36,803 nt of DNA from Blakeslea trispora. Its lineage: Eukaryota > Mucoromycota > Mucoromycetes > Mucorales > Choanephoraceae. The position numbers and the translations under genes were made by a program. Within the stretch, counting starts at the first letter, position 1; each line of letters opens with the position of its first letter. The DNA is taken from contig JAIWNE010000195.1 of assembly GCA_025331445.1 (NCBI GenBank), positions 1-36,803 on the forward strand. The letters are read 5' to 3'. The notes below the pieces were generated by a model that worked only from the letters and a program-made list of their open reading frames with translations, had not been told where the DNA came from and ran no database searches. Of the stretch, positions 25,057 through 36,408 are shown one piece after another.

Positions 25057-27775
25057 ATGTATGAATTAGTCTCCATGGACGCTCGTTTTCAGACAGTAAG
25101 GTTGACAAAGAAAAAAGGTTATAGGCTTAAAGCTAAAAAAGAAAGGACAACCTAGACACTTGCTGTAGGCAGCATACAGCCTTCTAAACCAACCACACCA
25201 TCAACAACTCGAGTGGTAGCACACTTTCCTCCAACAAACAAAGACTTCAATTGCACTGAATTACATACATCTGATGGCATTTACCATCTGTTACACGAGA
25301 CTTTTTTTGATACAATTGCACCTCAATTCGCAACAGGCACTCGTGCTTCAGTTGTGAATGCTGTTAAGGAAGACCATCTACCACCTAACGCACCGGACTC
25401 TTCCGAAGACGAAGGCCTCATCTTCTCTTCTGTCGGTAGCCTTTCAATGACGCCTGTCACAAAATCAGCTGCATTGCCTATCCCTAATGCTAGGCGCAGC
25501 TTGCGCACTACTTCATCATCATCATCAAGCATTGGACATAGTGTGAATGGTATGAATGGCCTTCATGTGTTGACTTCCCCACAGAAAGTTATGACAGCCA
25601 GCGGGGGCAACTCAAGTCCATACCTACCAAATTCTCCTTCATTCATGCCCGCTACACCTACTCAGCAGCAGACACATGATATTGGGATGCCCAACTATGA
25701 CTCACTTTCTTCTTCTTTGACCAACAATCCTACTATCACCACAAATGGCGGAAGTGTGGGATCTATTTCATCCTTGTTTGGTAGAGGGTCTAATTTGTAT
25801 AACGCTAATTCTTTGGGTGGTGTTAGTAGTATAGGTGGTGGTAAATCAACACCTCAATTGTCTTCCTCTATTGTTCGTACTATGAGCAGCAGCACGAGCA
25901 GCAAGCCCAAAAACCATCTCTCAAAAACCAATTCAACTTTTGTTTTAAGATTTGTGGTACATGAAAATTTGCAAAAGCTTCTGTCTTCAAGAGGACCTGA
26001 TGACGAATTCTTATTCTTCAATATTGGCTCTAGTTTTATTTGGGTAGATCCAAAAAACAAATCGAAGGTACTAAAAAAAGAGAAGCGGCGAGGACTACAG
26101 TAAGCAAAAGGACAGGAAAGCTCAAACTATACTTATGATAGGAGCCTTTGTCTCGTATTGTGTTTTCGAAATCATATCCAATCTGCCATGACATCAATGA
26201 AGCTACTCGAAGCGAGGATCACTTGGATATCATCATTGGTTTTTCTACAGGCGATATTATTTGGTACGACCCTTTAAATAGTAAATATGTGCGGCTCAAC
26301 AAAGCAGGATGTTTGGTCAATTCGGCAGTCAGTATGATAAAATGGATACCTGGCTCGGATGATCTGTTTATTGCTGCATTTAGCAATGGAGCAATGATGA
26401 TTATGGATAAAGAAAGAGACGATCAATCATTTAATATACCTGAACCAACGTCATTGATTGATTCTCAGTAAGCACGGCTACTATTTCAAGAAAAATGGAT
26501 ACAACATGACTGACATGCCATTCTTTCATAGCTTTACTGCTTTCCGACCCCACAAAAGTCCAAAATATAATCCTGTTTCATTTTGGAAAATGAGCAGTAA
26601 AGGGTTGACAGGTAGGTCTCTATCCTTTTTTCTTAGCATAAACGGACCAATTTTTTTTTTGTACTAAACTTTATGCTATAGATTTTGCTTTTTCACCTGA
26701 TGGTATTCATTTGGCTGTTACTGGTATGGATGGTCAGATGCGGGTTATAGATTTTAGAAATGAAAGGTACTTTTGCATACGAAACATACTGGATTAGTCA
26801 GACGATTGATTTTGTTTTCTGAAAGACTACTTGATGTTTATTCGAGTTATTATGGTAAATTCAACTGTGTTGATTGGAGTCCAGATGGTCGTTATATTTT
26901 GGTAGAGTACTGAAATGCAAGTATATCAGCATATACACATTACTAAATGCCCATTATCACCAGACAGGCGGCGAGGATGATTTAGTTTCATTGTGGTCAT
27001 TTCTGGAGAAGAGAATGGTCGCTCGTTGCCCGGGCCATAAATCATGGGTGACAGGAGTTGCTTTCGATCGCTGGAAATGTGATGAACAAACCTATCGTTT
27101 TGCTAGTGTTGGAGAGGATTGTAATCTCATTTTCTGGGACTTCTCTTATAGCGCGCTTCAGAAACCAAAACACGTAAGGGCATTAAATACGGGCAATTCC
27201 CAACTGTTGGCTAACAAATAAGATCATCTTTTATCTAGTCTCGCGTCGTTACTGCTTCACTTACTTCATCCACATTGAAAAAAGCCAATGAGCCTACATC
27301 ACCTGTCTTGACTTCACCAGTACAGTCTCCACCGCAACCAGCGCCGATACCACTAGCCCCTTTGATTGTTGTGCGCAAAAAATCATTAAAAGCACATCGA
27401 CTTTTCCGTGGCTTCTCTTCACCTGATACAACGACTATTCATAGCACCAGTAGTACAAGTAACAACAATGGCATCACCAATGGATCTTCTTTTAGCCGCT
27501 TCCGAAAACGCTCTTCTCGGTCTCATAACCTGTTTAGTAGCTCGAATACCACAAATGACTATACAGTGGATGACTTGACTGTAGTTGAAGAACAATGGAA
27601 ACAACGTCATATGCCTGTTATACATCCGCCACTCAAAAAGCATCAGGCAGCTATATTACAACCCAAGACAATTAGAGCAGCACATGCAGACCCTTGTTTG
27701 TCTATTGCTTTTGGACAAGACACTATTGTAACAACTGATAGAAGAGGTAGAATTCGAACTTGGGGCAGGCCTTAG
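25057..27775 (+). CDS. creC: WD40 protein of the CreC / WDR20-DMWD family
   Basis: Eight exons: 25057-25095, 25156-26067, 26142-26467, 26532-26611, 26682-26766, 26826-26901, 26964-27173 and 27239-27775, giving 754 residues (748 from the second in-frame ATG at 25075). Introns are 59-74 nt, one with a TACTAAAC branch site. The N-terminal 300 residues are Ser/Asn-rich and disordered. The WD repeats begin with the family signature DIIIGFSTGDIIWYDPLNSK. They continue as IKWIPGSDDLFIAAFSNGAM, DFAFSPDGIHLAVTGMDGQM, SSYYGKFNCVDWSPDGRYIL, GGEDDLVSLWSF and a last repeat at the C-terminus (DPCLSIAFGQDTIVTTDRRG) after a low-complexity insert (residues about 600-720). In Aspergillus, CreC stabilises the deubiquitinase CreB in carbon catabolite repression; animal WDR20 activates USP12/USP46. 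The same scaffold role is inferred here; the partner is not in the window. Which ATG is used is not decidable. Confidence 0.9.
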
Positions 27776-28388
27776 GTTAAATCATAGATTTTTCTCTCGC
27801 TTTTTTTTTTCTTTTTTTTTTCTTCAAATAAAGACAGAGTCGAATCATGGATAACTGTTTAGAAAAAAAAAAGAAGAAAAATATCAAGAGTATTATTGCT
27901 TACAATCGTTTAGATAGCATGCGTGTTTGAGTTTTTCCAAAAGACGTTTTTGTCCTGTTTAGTCTAAAAAGAAAAAAGATCGTTCAAATCAATTGGTTGC
28001 TTAATCAAGTTAACTTGGATGAACTTACAGATGCTTCTATATATAAAAGGGCACCACTCTTTTCTTTTAGACAAAGCAAGTAAAATCCCAAATCATGTAA
28101 TAACAAGTCAACAAATATCGTTTAAGCTTTGGTGATTTTGAGATATATGTATATGTATGTATTTTGTATAGATGCATCTTATAAAAGATAGACAAGATAG
28201 ATAATGTATAAATCAAAAGAAAAAAAAAAAGGATAGCAGGTGGAAAGTAAAAGAAAAAGATAAAAAGAGAGAGATTACTTTGTAACGTATGATACAGGAG
28301 TTTTATACAATATATACACCCACTCCTGTGGGTTGTGAAATTAACAGCAAGAATGAGAGAACCAAAAAAAAAGAAAAAAAGCCTTTCT
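27776..28388. other. Convergent 3' UTR region of the WD40 and Pumilio genes
   Basis: Low-complexity T- and A-rich sequence (27800-27890 and 28215-28275). An open frame on the minus strand here is low-complexity Phe/Leu sequence and not credible. The Pumilio 3' UTR occupies the right part and carries a UGUAUAUA motif. Confidence 0.5.
28311..28318 (-). promoter_or_regulatory. Candidate Pumilio response element in the Pumilio gene's own 3' UTR
   Basis: The minus strand reads TGTATATA about 70 bases beyond the Pumilio stop codon, with a second TGTA core immediately downstream. It is a perfect UGUANAUA match and would allow feedback on its own mRNA. Confidence 0.45.
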
Positions 28389-29844
28389 CTAAACGTTAAT
28401 GCCTTCGCCATTGTTTTCTTGCTTTTCGTTATAAGTTTCTTCAACTAAATTGCCAGAGTCGCAAGTGATGCCCAATTTTTCTACTTCTATAAACAGATGA
28501 ATAAAAAATATGTATATATGTATATATAAGTGACCAGGCAGTAACATCAAGATAAATCAAAATACGTTACTTTGAATGAGATGCTTTCCATAGGTATACT
28601 TCTTTAAAGATTGTAAGTGAGGTTTGATTTTGGTAACAAGGATTTCGCGTTGATCGTCATCCACAACATCTAGCATCTTTTGAACAACATAATTGGCGTA
28701 TTGATCCTTCATCATTGTTACAAGAGGATATGTACTGCTGAAGCAAAACATTGGAGACATTAGCTGTATGACTTTGCAACAATAATCTGTTCCTTACCCA
28801 TCAGGTCTGTTCTGAACTACTTCGTCAATCAACAATTGTCTGTCGCGTTTGTTACCATAATCGACGCATTTCTCTACTACATTACTTGCAAACTTGTGCT
28901 TACTCAAAGGCAAAATCTGACCGAGGATCTTTTCAACAATCTTTGCCTTGTCCTCAGGTCGACCTCTCTCTAAGATGTGCTGAATTACATAGTTGCCATA
29001 TTGATCTTGAACAAGTTGACTAGTGCAACGATGCAATTCATCTAGAAGAGGACCCGTTTGCATTTCCGTACAATGCTCAAACATACGTTGAATAACACGA
29101 CAGCCATAAGGATGTGTTGCCAAATTGTATACTTGACCATGGAAAGCATCAATGATGAACTGAATATGTTGTGCAGGAACACGCTCTATAGCCTTTTGAA
29201 TCACATGGTTTCCATTTTGATCCTTTATGCATTTCAAAACGCAACCATCCAGTTCACCAACAAGGGTAGCCTGTTGTTCAGTCAATACATGCTCTAATGC
29301 TTTCTGAACTACACGGCATCCATACATCTGAAGAGAAAGAGAAAGCACGTGGCCTTCCATTTGCTTAGCCAGAATAGACTTTTGCATCTGATTACCATGC
29401 TCAAAAAACTTTTGCAAAACATAGTTTCCAAAAACATCTGTCATCAACTGCAAGGCATTAGGTAAGACTTCTTCAAAAACCATTTGCTTTTCTTCACTGT
29501 TTGCTGTTTCTAGTTTTTGTTGAATAAAGCGGGATCCATGTTGATCACCACTAAACTCAACAATGTGACCAGCAATGTCCTTCAGTTCGTACTTTTTGTT
29601 TTTACAATTACGAAATTCTTCTAATAAGACAGAACGCATACTGAGAGTAAGATCTTGAGAAGAGGAAGAGCGAGAGACAGTATCTTGTATGCGACTAGAG
29701 CTGCCGCCATGACTGCTGGCATTGTTATGACTCATGTCGTTTATGCCACCCATGTTTCCATTACCAACTGTCAATTTATTACCTCCTCCTCGAGAGTGAT
29801 GACCGGAAACATTACTATTGAGATTGAAAACATGTTGTTGTTGT

Positions 29845-29903
<59 letters not shown>

Positions 29904-31151
29904 TTGTTGCTGCTGCTGAAGTAATAATTGTTGGCGAGCAACTGCAAGCTGCTGTTGTTGCTGTCGAATAAGAAGCTGCTGTTGCTGTATCTGGAGTTGA
30001 CGAAGCTTTTTGTCAGTATTTACATCAGACATAGGAAAACCAGCAGGATCATAAGGAATAGGGGCAGTCAAGGGGCCTTGTTTCGAGCGCATATGATAAG
30101 CAGCAGCATCTTCGCTAGACCATTTTCCATAAATAGCTTCATACTCCTCATTGCCTGCTAGATCAAGGGCAGAACTGGACAATGGCATATGAGCAATGTC
30201 ATAGTAAGAATAAGGCGATTGTTGTGGTTGTTGCTGTTGCTGCTGTTGGCGAAATGGATATTGTTGATGATAACGAATGTAATCGTCTTCGTCAGCAAGA
30301 CCGAGACTACTGAGAGGCTTTATCAGCATGTCTTCCTCAGGAGTAGGGCCATAAGAAGAAGAGGAGGATGAAGGAGGAGCCTGGTGATGAACAGGACGGT
30401 TATTGACAGGTGGAGTCGAGTTAGAACGCGTAGGAGAGAATTGAGAAGAACGAAGGGTGTTTACACGCGAACCACTTGGCTGCTGTAACAAATGGTTGTT
30501 GTATCCATACACCCGAGCATCATATTCAGAACTTTCATCACGCAATCCCTGTTGAAAACCGAACATAGGAGAAGGTGTACGAGGAAAATCCTACCAGAAA
30601 AAAACAGAAAGAAAAGAGAGAGATAGTGTGTGTTATTACATAGGCAAAAAAAGAAGAAGAAGAATGCTTTGTCTGCTTACTTGCTGAATAAAATCAACTA
30701 GCTTGGTTTTTGAGTCATTGCCTTCTATTTGACTGCCAAAGTTATCCGAGTTACCACCTTGCCATAACTTCCAACTTTGGATACCTTCATAGCTGCTACT
30801 GCCGGGAACACCAGTGTTGACTGTAGCAGATGAGGGTCCAGCGCTGACATGAGTAGGGTTGTTAAACTTTAGTTCGCGTGATCTTTGAAGTCCTTGGATA
30901 GGAGGAGCACTACTGGAACGGTCTACTTCGTCGTCAGGAAAAAAAGAAGACGCGCCTGCATGGTTAAAGAGGTCATAATCATATTCAGACTGTAGTAAGG
31001 CAGCCAACTAAGGACGCATAAAAGATTAGTAACAAAAAAGAGAAGAAAGATGATGATGTTATCATACCTGCTGCCCTTTAGGCGAGTTGCTAGCTTGAGG
31101 CTGTTCTAAGCTACCAGACTTGACTGCATCATTTACTAGACTTGGCATCAT
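28389..31151 (-). CDS. PUF: Pumilio-family (PUF) RNA-binding protein
   Basis: Five exons: 31151-31068, 31007-30681, 30590-28798, 28737-28571 and 28486-28389, giving 822 residues. Residues about 470-790 hold eight PUM repeats with recognition triplets SRxxQ, NYxxQ, CRxxQ, NHxxQ, CRxxQ, NYxxQ, SNxxE and NYxxQ in order. This is the same code as Drosophila Pumilio and human PUM1, predicting binding to UGUANAUA in mRNA 3' UTRs to repress or destabilise targets in the cytoplasm. The last intron-containing part splits repeat 8: exon 3 ends at residue 735 and exon 4 restores [20 protein letters not shown]. The N-terminal 450 residues are disordered, Ser/Gln-rich, with a 28-glutamine run. The start is the first of two adjacent ATGs (31151 and 31148). 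A perfect target motif lies in its own 3' UTR. Which named PUF orthologue it is remains open, but the Pumilio-type code is clear. Confidence 0.95.
29835..29918 (-). repeat. CAG/CAA repeat encoding Gln28
   Basis: Twenty-eight consecutive glutamine codons (residues 362-389 of the Pumilio protein), mostly alternating CAG and CAA. Shorter Q runs lie on either side. The complement gives long leucine-only frames on the plus strand, which are shadows. Confidence 0.95.
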
Positions 31152-31592
31152 TTTTCTTGTTCGCTCACTATCCCCTTTTTTTCTTTTCTTTTTCTTGAGC
31201 GTATTTGCGTTTTCTTTAGGATAATTATATATGTATACAATGTGTGTGTATGTATTTGGCTTTTTTTTTTATGTATATGTATAGTTCTTTTTTTTTTATA
31301 AAAGAAAAAAAAAATCTGTATGTTTCTCTTTCCCTTGCTTTTTTCAAATAAAGCGGTTATATAGTATTTACAGATTTACAGAAATTTACAATAATTATTT
31401 AAGAGAAGAAAGGGAGCAAGAAAGGAAAGAGAAGGAAAACTGTATTATGCCTGTGACTCTTATGGTACGTAGATTCGCAAATTACACCAATTCCGGAAAC
31501 AGATTACACATTTGAAAATTCAAATTCCGCTTTTTTTTTGAATGGCGGGGCTGCTGTGTCTGGGGGCTACTCCGCCAGTAATAAGCAATACG

Positions 31593-31612
31593 ATTGGACA
31601 CTGTTAGCCAAT
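31593..31612. promoter_or_regulatory. Opposed pair of CCAAT boxes
   Basis: ATTGG at 31593-31597 (CCAAT on the minus strand) and CCAAT at 31608-31612 sit 10 bases apart in the region between two divergent genes. This arrangement is common in bidirectional promoters. The distance of about 440 bases to the Pumilio start codon is long, so assignment is tentative. Confidence 0.35.
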
Positions 31613-32159
31613 AAAAGTTGTTATTACCGTCGCTCATTTAAGTTTTTGCTTAATGGTTTTTGAATGAGTGGGCTCCAACAGAATATTACTAAAAACTATA
31701 AAATTTTCTCTCTTCTACCAAAGAAATTCATCAAGAAAATTCCAGTGATTGCAAGCTTATTCAATTACAAATAAGAAACGAAAGTGAGTAAGACAATCAA
31801 GCTAACGAAGTAAGCTTTGTCTCAGAAACGAAGCCAGTAACGCCCTGCAATCCTTACAAGAGCTGGATTTCGTTTAAGGAACACTATTAGAGAAGTCAAT
31901 GAAAGACATGCTTTCGAGTAACATCGTTCTGTCTGAGCATTTTGGGAATCTTCTGGCTTGCTTGACAGAATGAAGAAAGTCCTTCTAAAAGCGAAAAAGT
32001 GCCCCATTTATGGAATCAAGTTTGTGATTACAGAGTAATGTGATTATTTGGGTAAAAATCATCAGCAACATACATTTAAAAGGTTTCAATTTTTAAAATC
32101 TGAGATGTTTGTCTCACCCGAGAGTTACACAAAGAGAACAAAGAATATACAATCTATCA

Positions 32160-32166
32160 TATAAAA
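32160..32166 (+). promoter_or_regulatory. TATA box candidate of the Fanzor-like gene
   Basis: TATAAAA about 170 bases before ATG 32338. The leader between them holds no ATG until just before the proposed intron acceptor and is CT-rich. Confidence 0.4.
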
Positions 32167-32260
32167 GGCCAAAAAGAACTTGTTTCTGTTTTTCTCTTTG
32201 TCTCTGTTACCTCATCTGTTAGATTCTTCTAATACATCTAATCTCTTATTGCTGGAAGGA

Positions 32261-32334
32261 GTAAGATATATTTTATTCTGACCTTGATATATCTGCCCCA
32301 CTAATATGCTATGAATAGATCTAATCCCTCTTAG
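32261..32334 (+). other. Probable 5'-UTR intron of the Fanzor-like gene
   Basis: GTAAGA donor at 32261 and CTCTTAG acceptor ending at 32334, 74 nt long, with CTAAT branch-like sequences; three bases later comes ATG 32338. The size and signals match the verified introns of neighbouring genes. Splicing would also remove the out-of-frame ATGs in the leader. Confidence 0.45.
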
Positions 32335-33770
32335 GCAATGTCCTACCGCAGGGCTCTACAAGATACATTCTATTTGTGCGGTCGTTATACTCCTGCGCCC
32401 CAGTTGTCTGTCAATGTGCAACAACAACCATCTACCATAGCTCCTGGCACGAGGCGTGCATTTGAAATGTCTGTAGAAGAATTCCATGACCTGTTTTATA
32501 TCGTAGCTCAAGCCAAGCTACGAGATAACATTGTCCGTGAAAAAAACAAAAAGAAGCCAAACTACTCTGCTCTCAAAGCAAAAACTCTTGCTGGTCAAAT
32601 TCCAAGAGGACTGTATGCTGATATGGATAAACATGCTAACCTCGGTTTGCGAGAATCTGCAAACAGATTTCAAAATGATAATTCAGTGTCTCGAGCAATT
32701 GATCTTTGGAGAAGATATGTCCAACAAAATTTTGATGTCGTCCAAGAGTCTGTAAGCAATCCTACTACTGAAGCAACTAGCTCTACTCAAGCCATTGAAC
32801 CTTCTTCAGAAGAGCTCCCTACCGAACCTGCTTCCTTTGTTGTTACCGAAGAATATTTTGAAGTCTGTACTGCGTATTTTCCCTCGTTGATACGAGATGA
32901 TCTTGCACCTGAAGTTAGACAACTCTTTGATACTAAGCTTGCTGAACTACTGCCTCAGACCTCCAACTTTATCAGTGACTTTCAAACAATCATGTTTATG
33001 ATAATGTCCTGTTTCCGAAGCCATACTTTTGCTGTTCGCAATGGAAAATCAGTATTTGATAGATCAAATGGCTTTCAAATACAAAGCATCTTCCCAAGTA
33101 ACTTTCAGCTACAAGATACCTTGATTTTTTCTGCCTCTCCATATGCTTCCAACTTTCTTGCCTCTCCTGATGCTAATGACATTCCTTTTCTCTTCACTGA
33201 CCGACATATTCATTTTTTGAAGTCTGGTTTTTATGGTGTTCGTGGCTTGCAAACAAAGACCAAAACAGATTATCCTTTGAGAACCCTGTTAATGGAAGCC
33301 ATCTCTGACTCAGTCAGCCAATTCATCCAACCAAAAAACACTCTTCATATGGCCTGCTATGAGTCTGCACTGACTAACTATATTACCAATTTATCTGTCA
33401 TGTGGGTGATAACAAGATGATCAACATTCTTCTAGACAAGCTTTTGTTAGTGTTGCTACGTATTCATTTGGCTCCTACAAGAGAAAAAAAGCATCAAGAA
33501 TATATCAAGTCTATGAAAAATGCCTCTAAAGAAAGAAAAGACGAAGCTGCAAAAGGAAGTAAGACAGAAGCAGGTCATCCTACCAACTGGTTTCCACTGC
33601 TCCATCAAAGCAGAAGAAGGTTAATAGTCCGCAAAGAACGTTACCGGCTTGCAAAATACAGACAAAAATCAAAAAGCTCATCATCTGCGTATATGAAGCA
33701 AAAATGGGAAGCTCGAGCCCAAAAAAGTGAGAAACGTATCGCAACATACACAAAAGCTCTGGAAACTAAG

Positions 33771-33836
33771 GTATGTATGTCTACAATCAACGGGAAATCA
33801 GTCACTCATCTATGTCTATTATACCATTTTCAATAG
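33771..33836 (+). other. In-frame 66-nt intron in the Fanzor-like gene
   Basis: GTATGT donor directly after a Lys codon and TTTTCAATAG acceptor, phase 0, 66 nt (22 codons). Unspliced it supplies an in-frame TAG as its last codon position. Removing it joins a basic helical segment (KRIATYTKALETK) to EPKTTSAKRKQPSEP without a shift. Confidence 0.75.
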
Positions 33837-36395
33837 GAACCCAAAACTACTTCTGCCAAGAGAAAACAACCTTCTGAGCCTGATGTCGCCGAAGGTTCTG
33901 AGCGTCCAAGAAAGATCCCTGCTATCCAACATCCCTCTACTGCTTCTGCTGAGGCTGGTCCCAGTATGCTACATACTAGTCGCATGGAGTTAGATATTCC
34001 CACACAGCCATACGAAGGAAAAGGGAAAGCACCAATGAATCCCCAAAGCGATCCGAAACCTGTTACTTTCCAACCACCCATGACAGAAGAGACACGCACT
34101 ATTCCGCCTGCTACACCAGAAGACTACGCAAGCATGGATGAAAATGATGTTGTCGAAGAAGAGGATGCTATAAAAGATGCTGATGATGATGCTCCTAGAC
34201 ACAGGTTGAATGGCTTAAAAGGCTTTATCAAGAGCTTGCTGTTGCGTGATGAAGATTTGCCTAACGAACAAGACTTGACAGGTCTGTGCTCTGACTTGAA
34301 TGAGAAGGAAGCAGAAGTGTGTTTGCTTATACTACGACGCTTAAAACCTTACATCCCTTCAAAGAAAAACTACTCTCATATTGGCTACCAGCTACCTTTT
34401 GTAATTCTTGCGAACGATTTGCTGCGCTGTGCTGGCTATGCTAAGTTCTGTCGTAAAATCTGCCCAATGCCTATTGCAACTCAAAAGTCCTTTAGACTGG
34501 ATACACCTTCGTTATTCAAGACATTCTGCGAGCATGGTGACAACAAAATGACATTTTTTGGCTATGACAACAGAGTCATTAGGGGCCCTTTGGAATACAT
34601 CAATCATAAGGATGCTGTCTTCAATGCTTTTTTCAAGATTGATAGAATACAACAGTTGTGCAGACGTCGTAAATTGGTTTTTGCTCATCATCTTCATTTG
34701 CTGCCTGGTGGAAAGTATGTCAGAATCCTTGGTATGAAAGAGAAAGCGCCCATGAAGCAGACTGCTGATGTAACAGGCCAGAAGCGTCAATACAACATTC
34801 CTGAATCGACTTGGCAAGATATACTCAGTGAGCGCGAAAAAGACAATGAAACTTTGAGACCAGAGATTGATGAACTCTTGGGGAACACCAACCGTTTGTC
34901 AAAGCAGCTGAAAAACAGATTTAAAGAATTCAGCAATCAAGATTTTAGTTTGCAGATCAAAACCGCCAAGCAAGGCTGGAAAAACCCACTTAATCTTGAA
35001 CCTGAAGTTGCTGTTGTGCAGGGTAGTGATTCTGAAGAAGAGGCAGGTGTATGTTGTCCTCAAATTGGTGAATGTATGACTGGTGTTCAGAGACAAATTG
35101 CAGACATTGTCAGAACTATACAAGCTCATATCCGACGTCCGCATGCCAATAATGATGAAGAGTTGATTACTGCTGCTAGAAATGAGATCAAGGTGTACAT
35201 TGATGGGTTGAAGGCTGATAGAAGTAGGTTGTTTCTGGCTATTCAACAAGTCAAGTCTGAACTGGCAGACCAGCGATACCAGCTGTATATCCGCAGAAGA
35301 GCATTAAATTTGACAAAAAGAGATCAAAAAGCGCCCAGACAGACCAGAGAACTGCAGCAGATTACGGGCCAGCCTACGATTGCTAAAGCTGAAGATATGC
35401 AACTGATGGGTGACGCTGATACTATTGCTAAAAATTTCACCTTCTCCGGCACAGACAATGGTGTTGTCAAAATGACTGGAATCAGTGCCAGTTTCATTCA
35501 AAATACTTATCATCTGAAGCTCTACAACAGGTTTTCTGCTTTGACTACTACTGAAGAACAAGAAGAAGAATTTCAGCCTTTGCCGTCGTCCACTGTCATC
35601 AACGCTGAAGACATTGACTTTGGAAGCCAAAACTTGAACTACAGACACAAGCTTGCTGCTAAAAAGGCAAATGATGTGAATTTGATTGAAGCTGAGAAGG
35701 TGTTGTCCGAAAAAAGTTTATCCAATGCAAGTTCCGTAGAAGCAATCCAGACAAACTACATTTTTGCAAGCCAATAGACAGACAGTCAGGAACTTTTATG
35801 ATTCTCCACAAAGATCTAAACAGGCCATGAAGCAGGAATACTTTACCAAGAAAATCAAGGACCGCCTTTGCTCTCGCGAAAGGGAATTCACGAATCCTAA
35901 ACCGAAAAAGAAAGATGTCAAGAAGAAAGGAAAGAAATACAAAGAAAAAACTGTTGATGATGATTGGTGATCGTGGCTTTGGGATAGGTTCCAGAATTAG
36001 AGGACATCTTAGATATGGTGGTATTTGGAAACAAGATCGGCATGCAAGGTATACGACTGTCTGTATAACAAACGAAAACTATACTTCCCAGACTTGTGTG
36101 TATTGCTTCAACAAGCTCACTCATGCAAGATCGCGCATTATCAAACAAGACAAAATAACTTATAGAGAAATCAAAGGTACCTTTATCTGCTATAATTCCA
36201 AGTGCCCTTCTGCTCGTCACGGTCGTAACACAACCTCCAGAGATAAAGTGTCTGCCCTTGCTATTGCCATCTCCGGAATGACAACTTTGCTCTTCCAAGA
36301 AACTCTCCCTGTATTTTCAAGAACCATCAGTCACTCCAACACTGAACTGCACAACAAAACAGCATCCTTCTGTACAAGAAGCGGTGTATTGGCTG

Positions 36396-36408
36396 CACGC
36401 GAAGCGTG
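36396..36408 (+). ncRNA. GC-rich hairpin across the stop codon, candidate guide-RNA scaffold element
   Basis: CACGC-GAA-GCGTG, a perfect 5-bp stem with a 3-base loop, overlaps the TGA at 36407-36409. GCT (36392-36394) and AGC (36412-36414) can extend it past an internal loop. In TnpB systems the omega-RNA overlaps the 3' end of the nuclease gene, and Fanzor RNAs map to similar places. That this is such an RNA is inference only. Confidence 0.25.

Larger units (their letters stand above)
31152..32337. other. Divergent intergenic region, Pumilio and Fanzor-like genes
   Basis: About 1.2 kb. Near 31152-31330 it is poly-pyrimidine on the minus strand, fitting the Pumilio leader. A pair of opposed CCAAT boxes lies at 31593-31612. 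A TATAAAA at 32160-32166 precedes the broken Fanzor-like gene. No clear terminal inverted repeat of a mobile element could be seen by eye, and 31700-32100 shows nothing recognisable. Confidence 0.45.

Noticed and set aside
28067..28444. Minus-strand frame of 125 codons
   Set aside because: Low-complexity Phe/Ile/Tyr sequence from the A/T-rich 3' UTR; overlaps the Pumilio terminal exon.
29655..30371. Plus-strand open frames made largely of leucine
   Set aside because: They are the complement of the CAG/CAA repeat and the Pumilio coding exon; composition and position show they are shadows.
32338..33420. Treating the 360-codon frame as a separate upstream gene
   Set aside because: Its last residues continue naturally in another frame (CHVGDNKMINILLDK) after a one-base shift, so one broken gene is simpler. 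A two-gene arrangement is not fully excluded.
33360..33420. An intron explaining the first frame break
   Set aside because: The best candidate has a GTCTGC donor and AAG acceptor; despite a CTAAC branch-like sequence it does not restore the frame.
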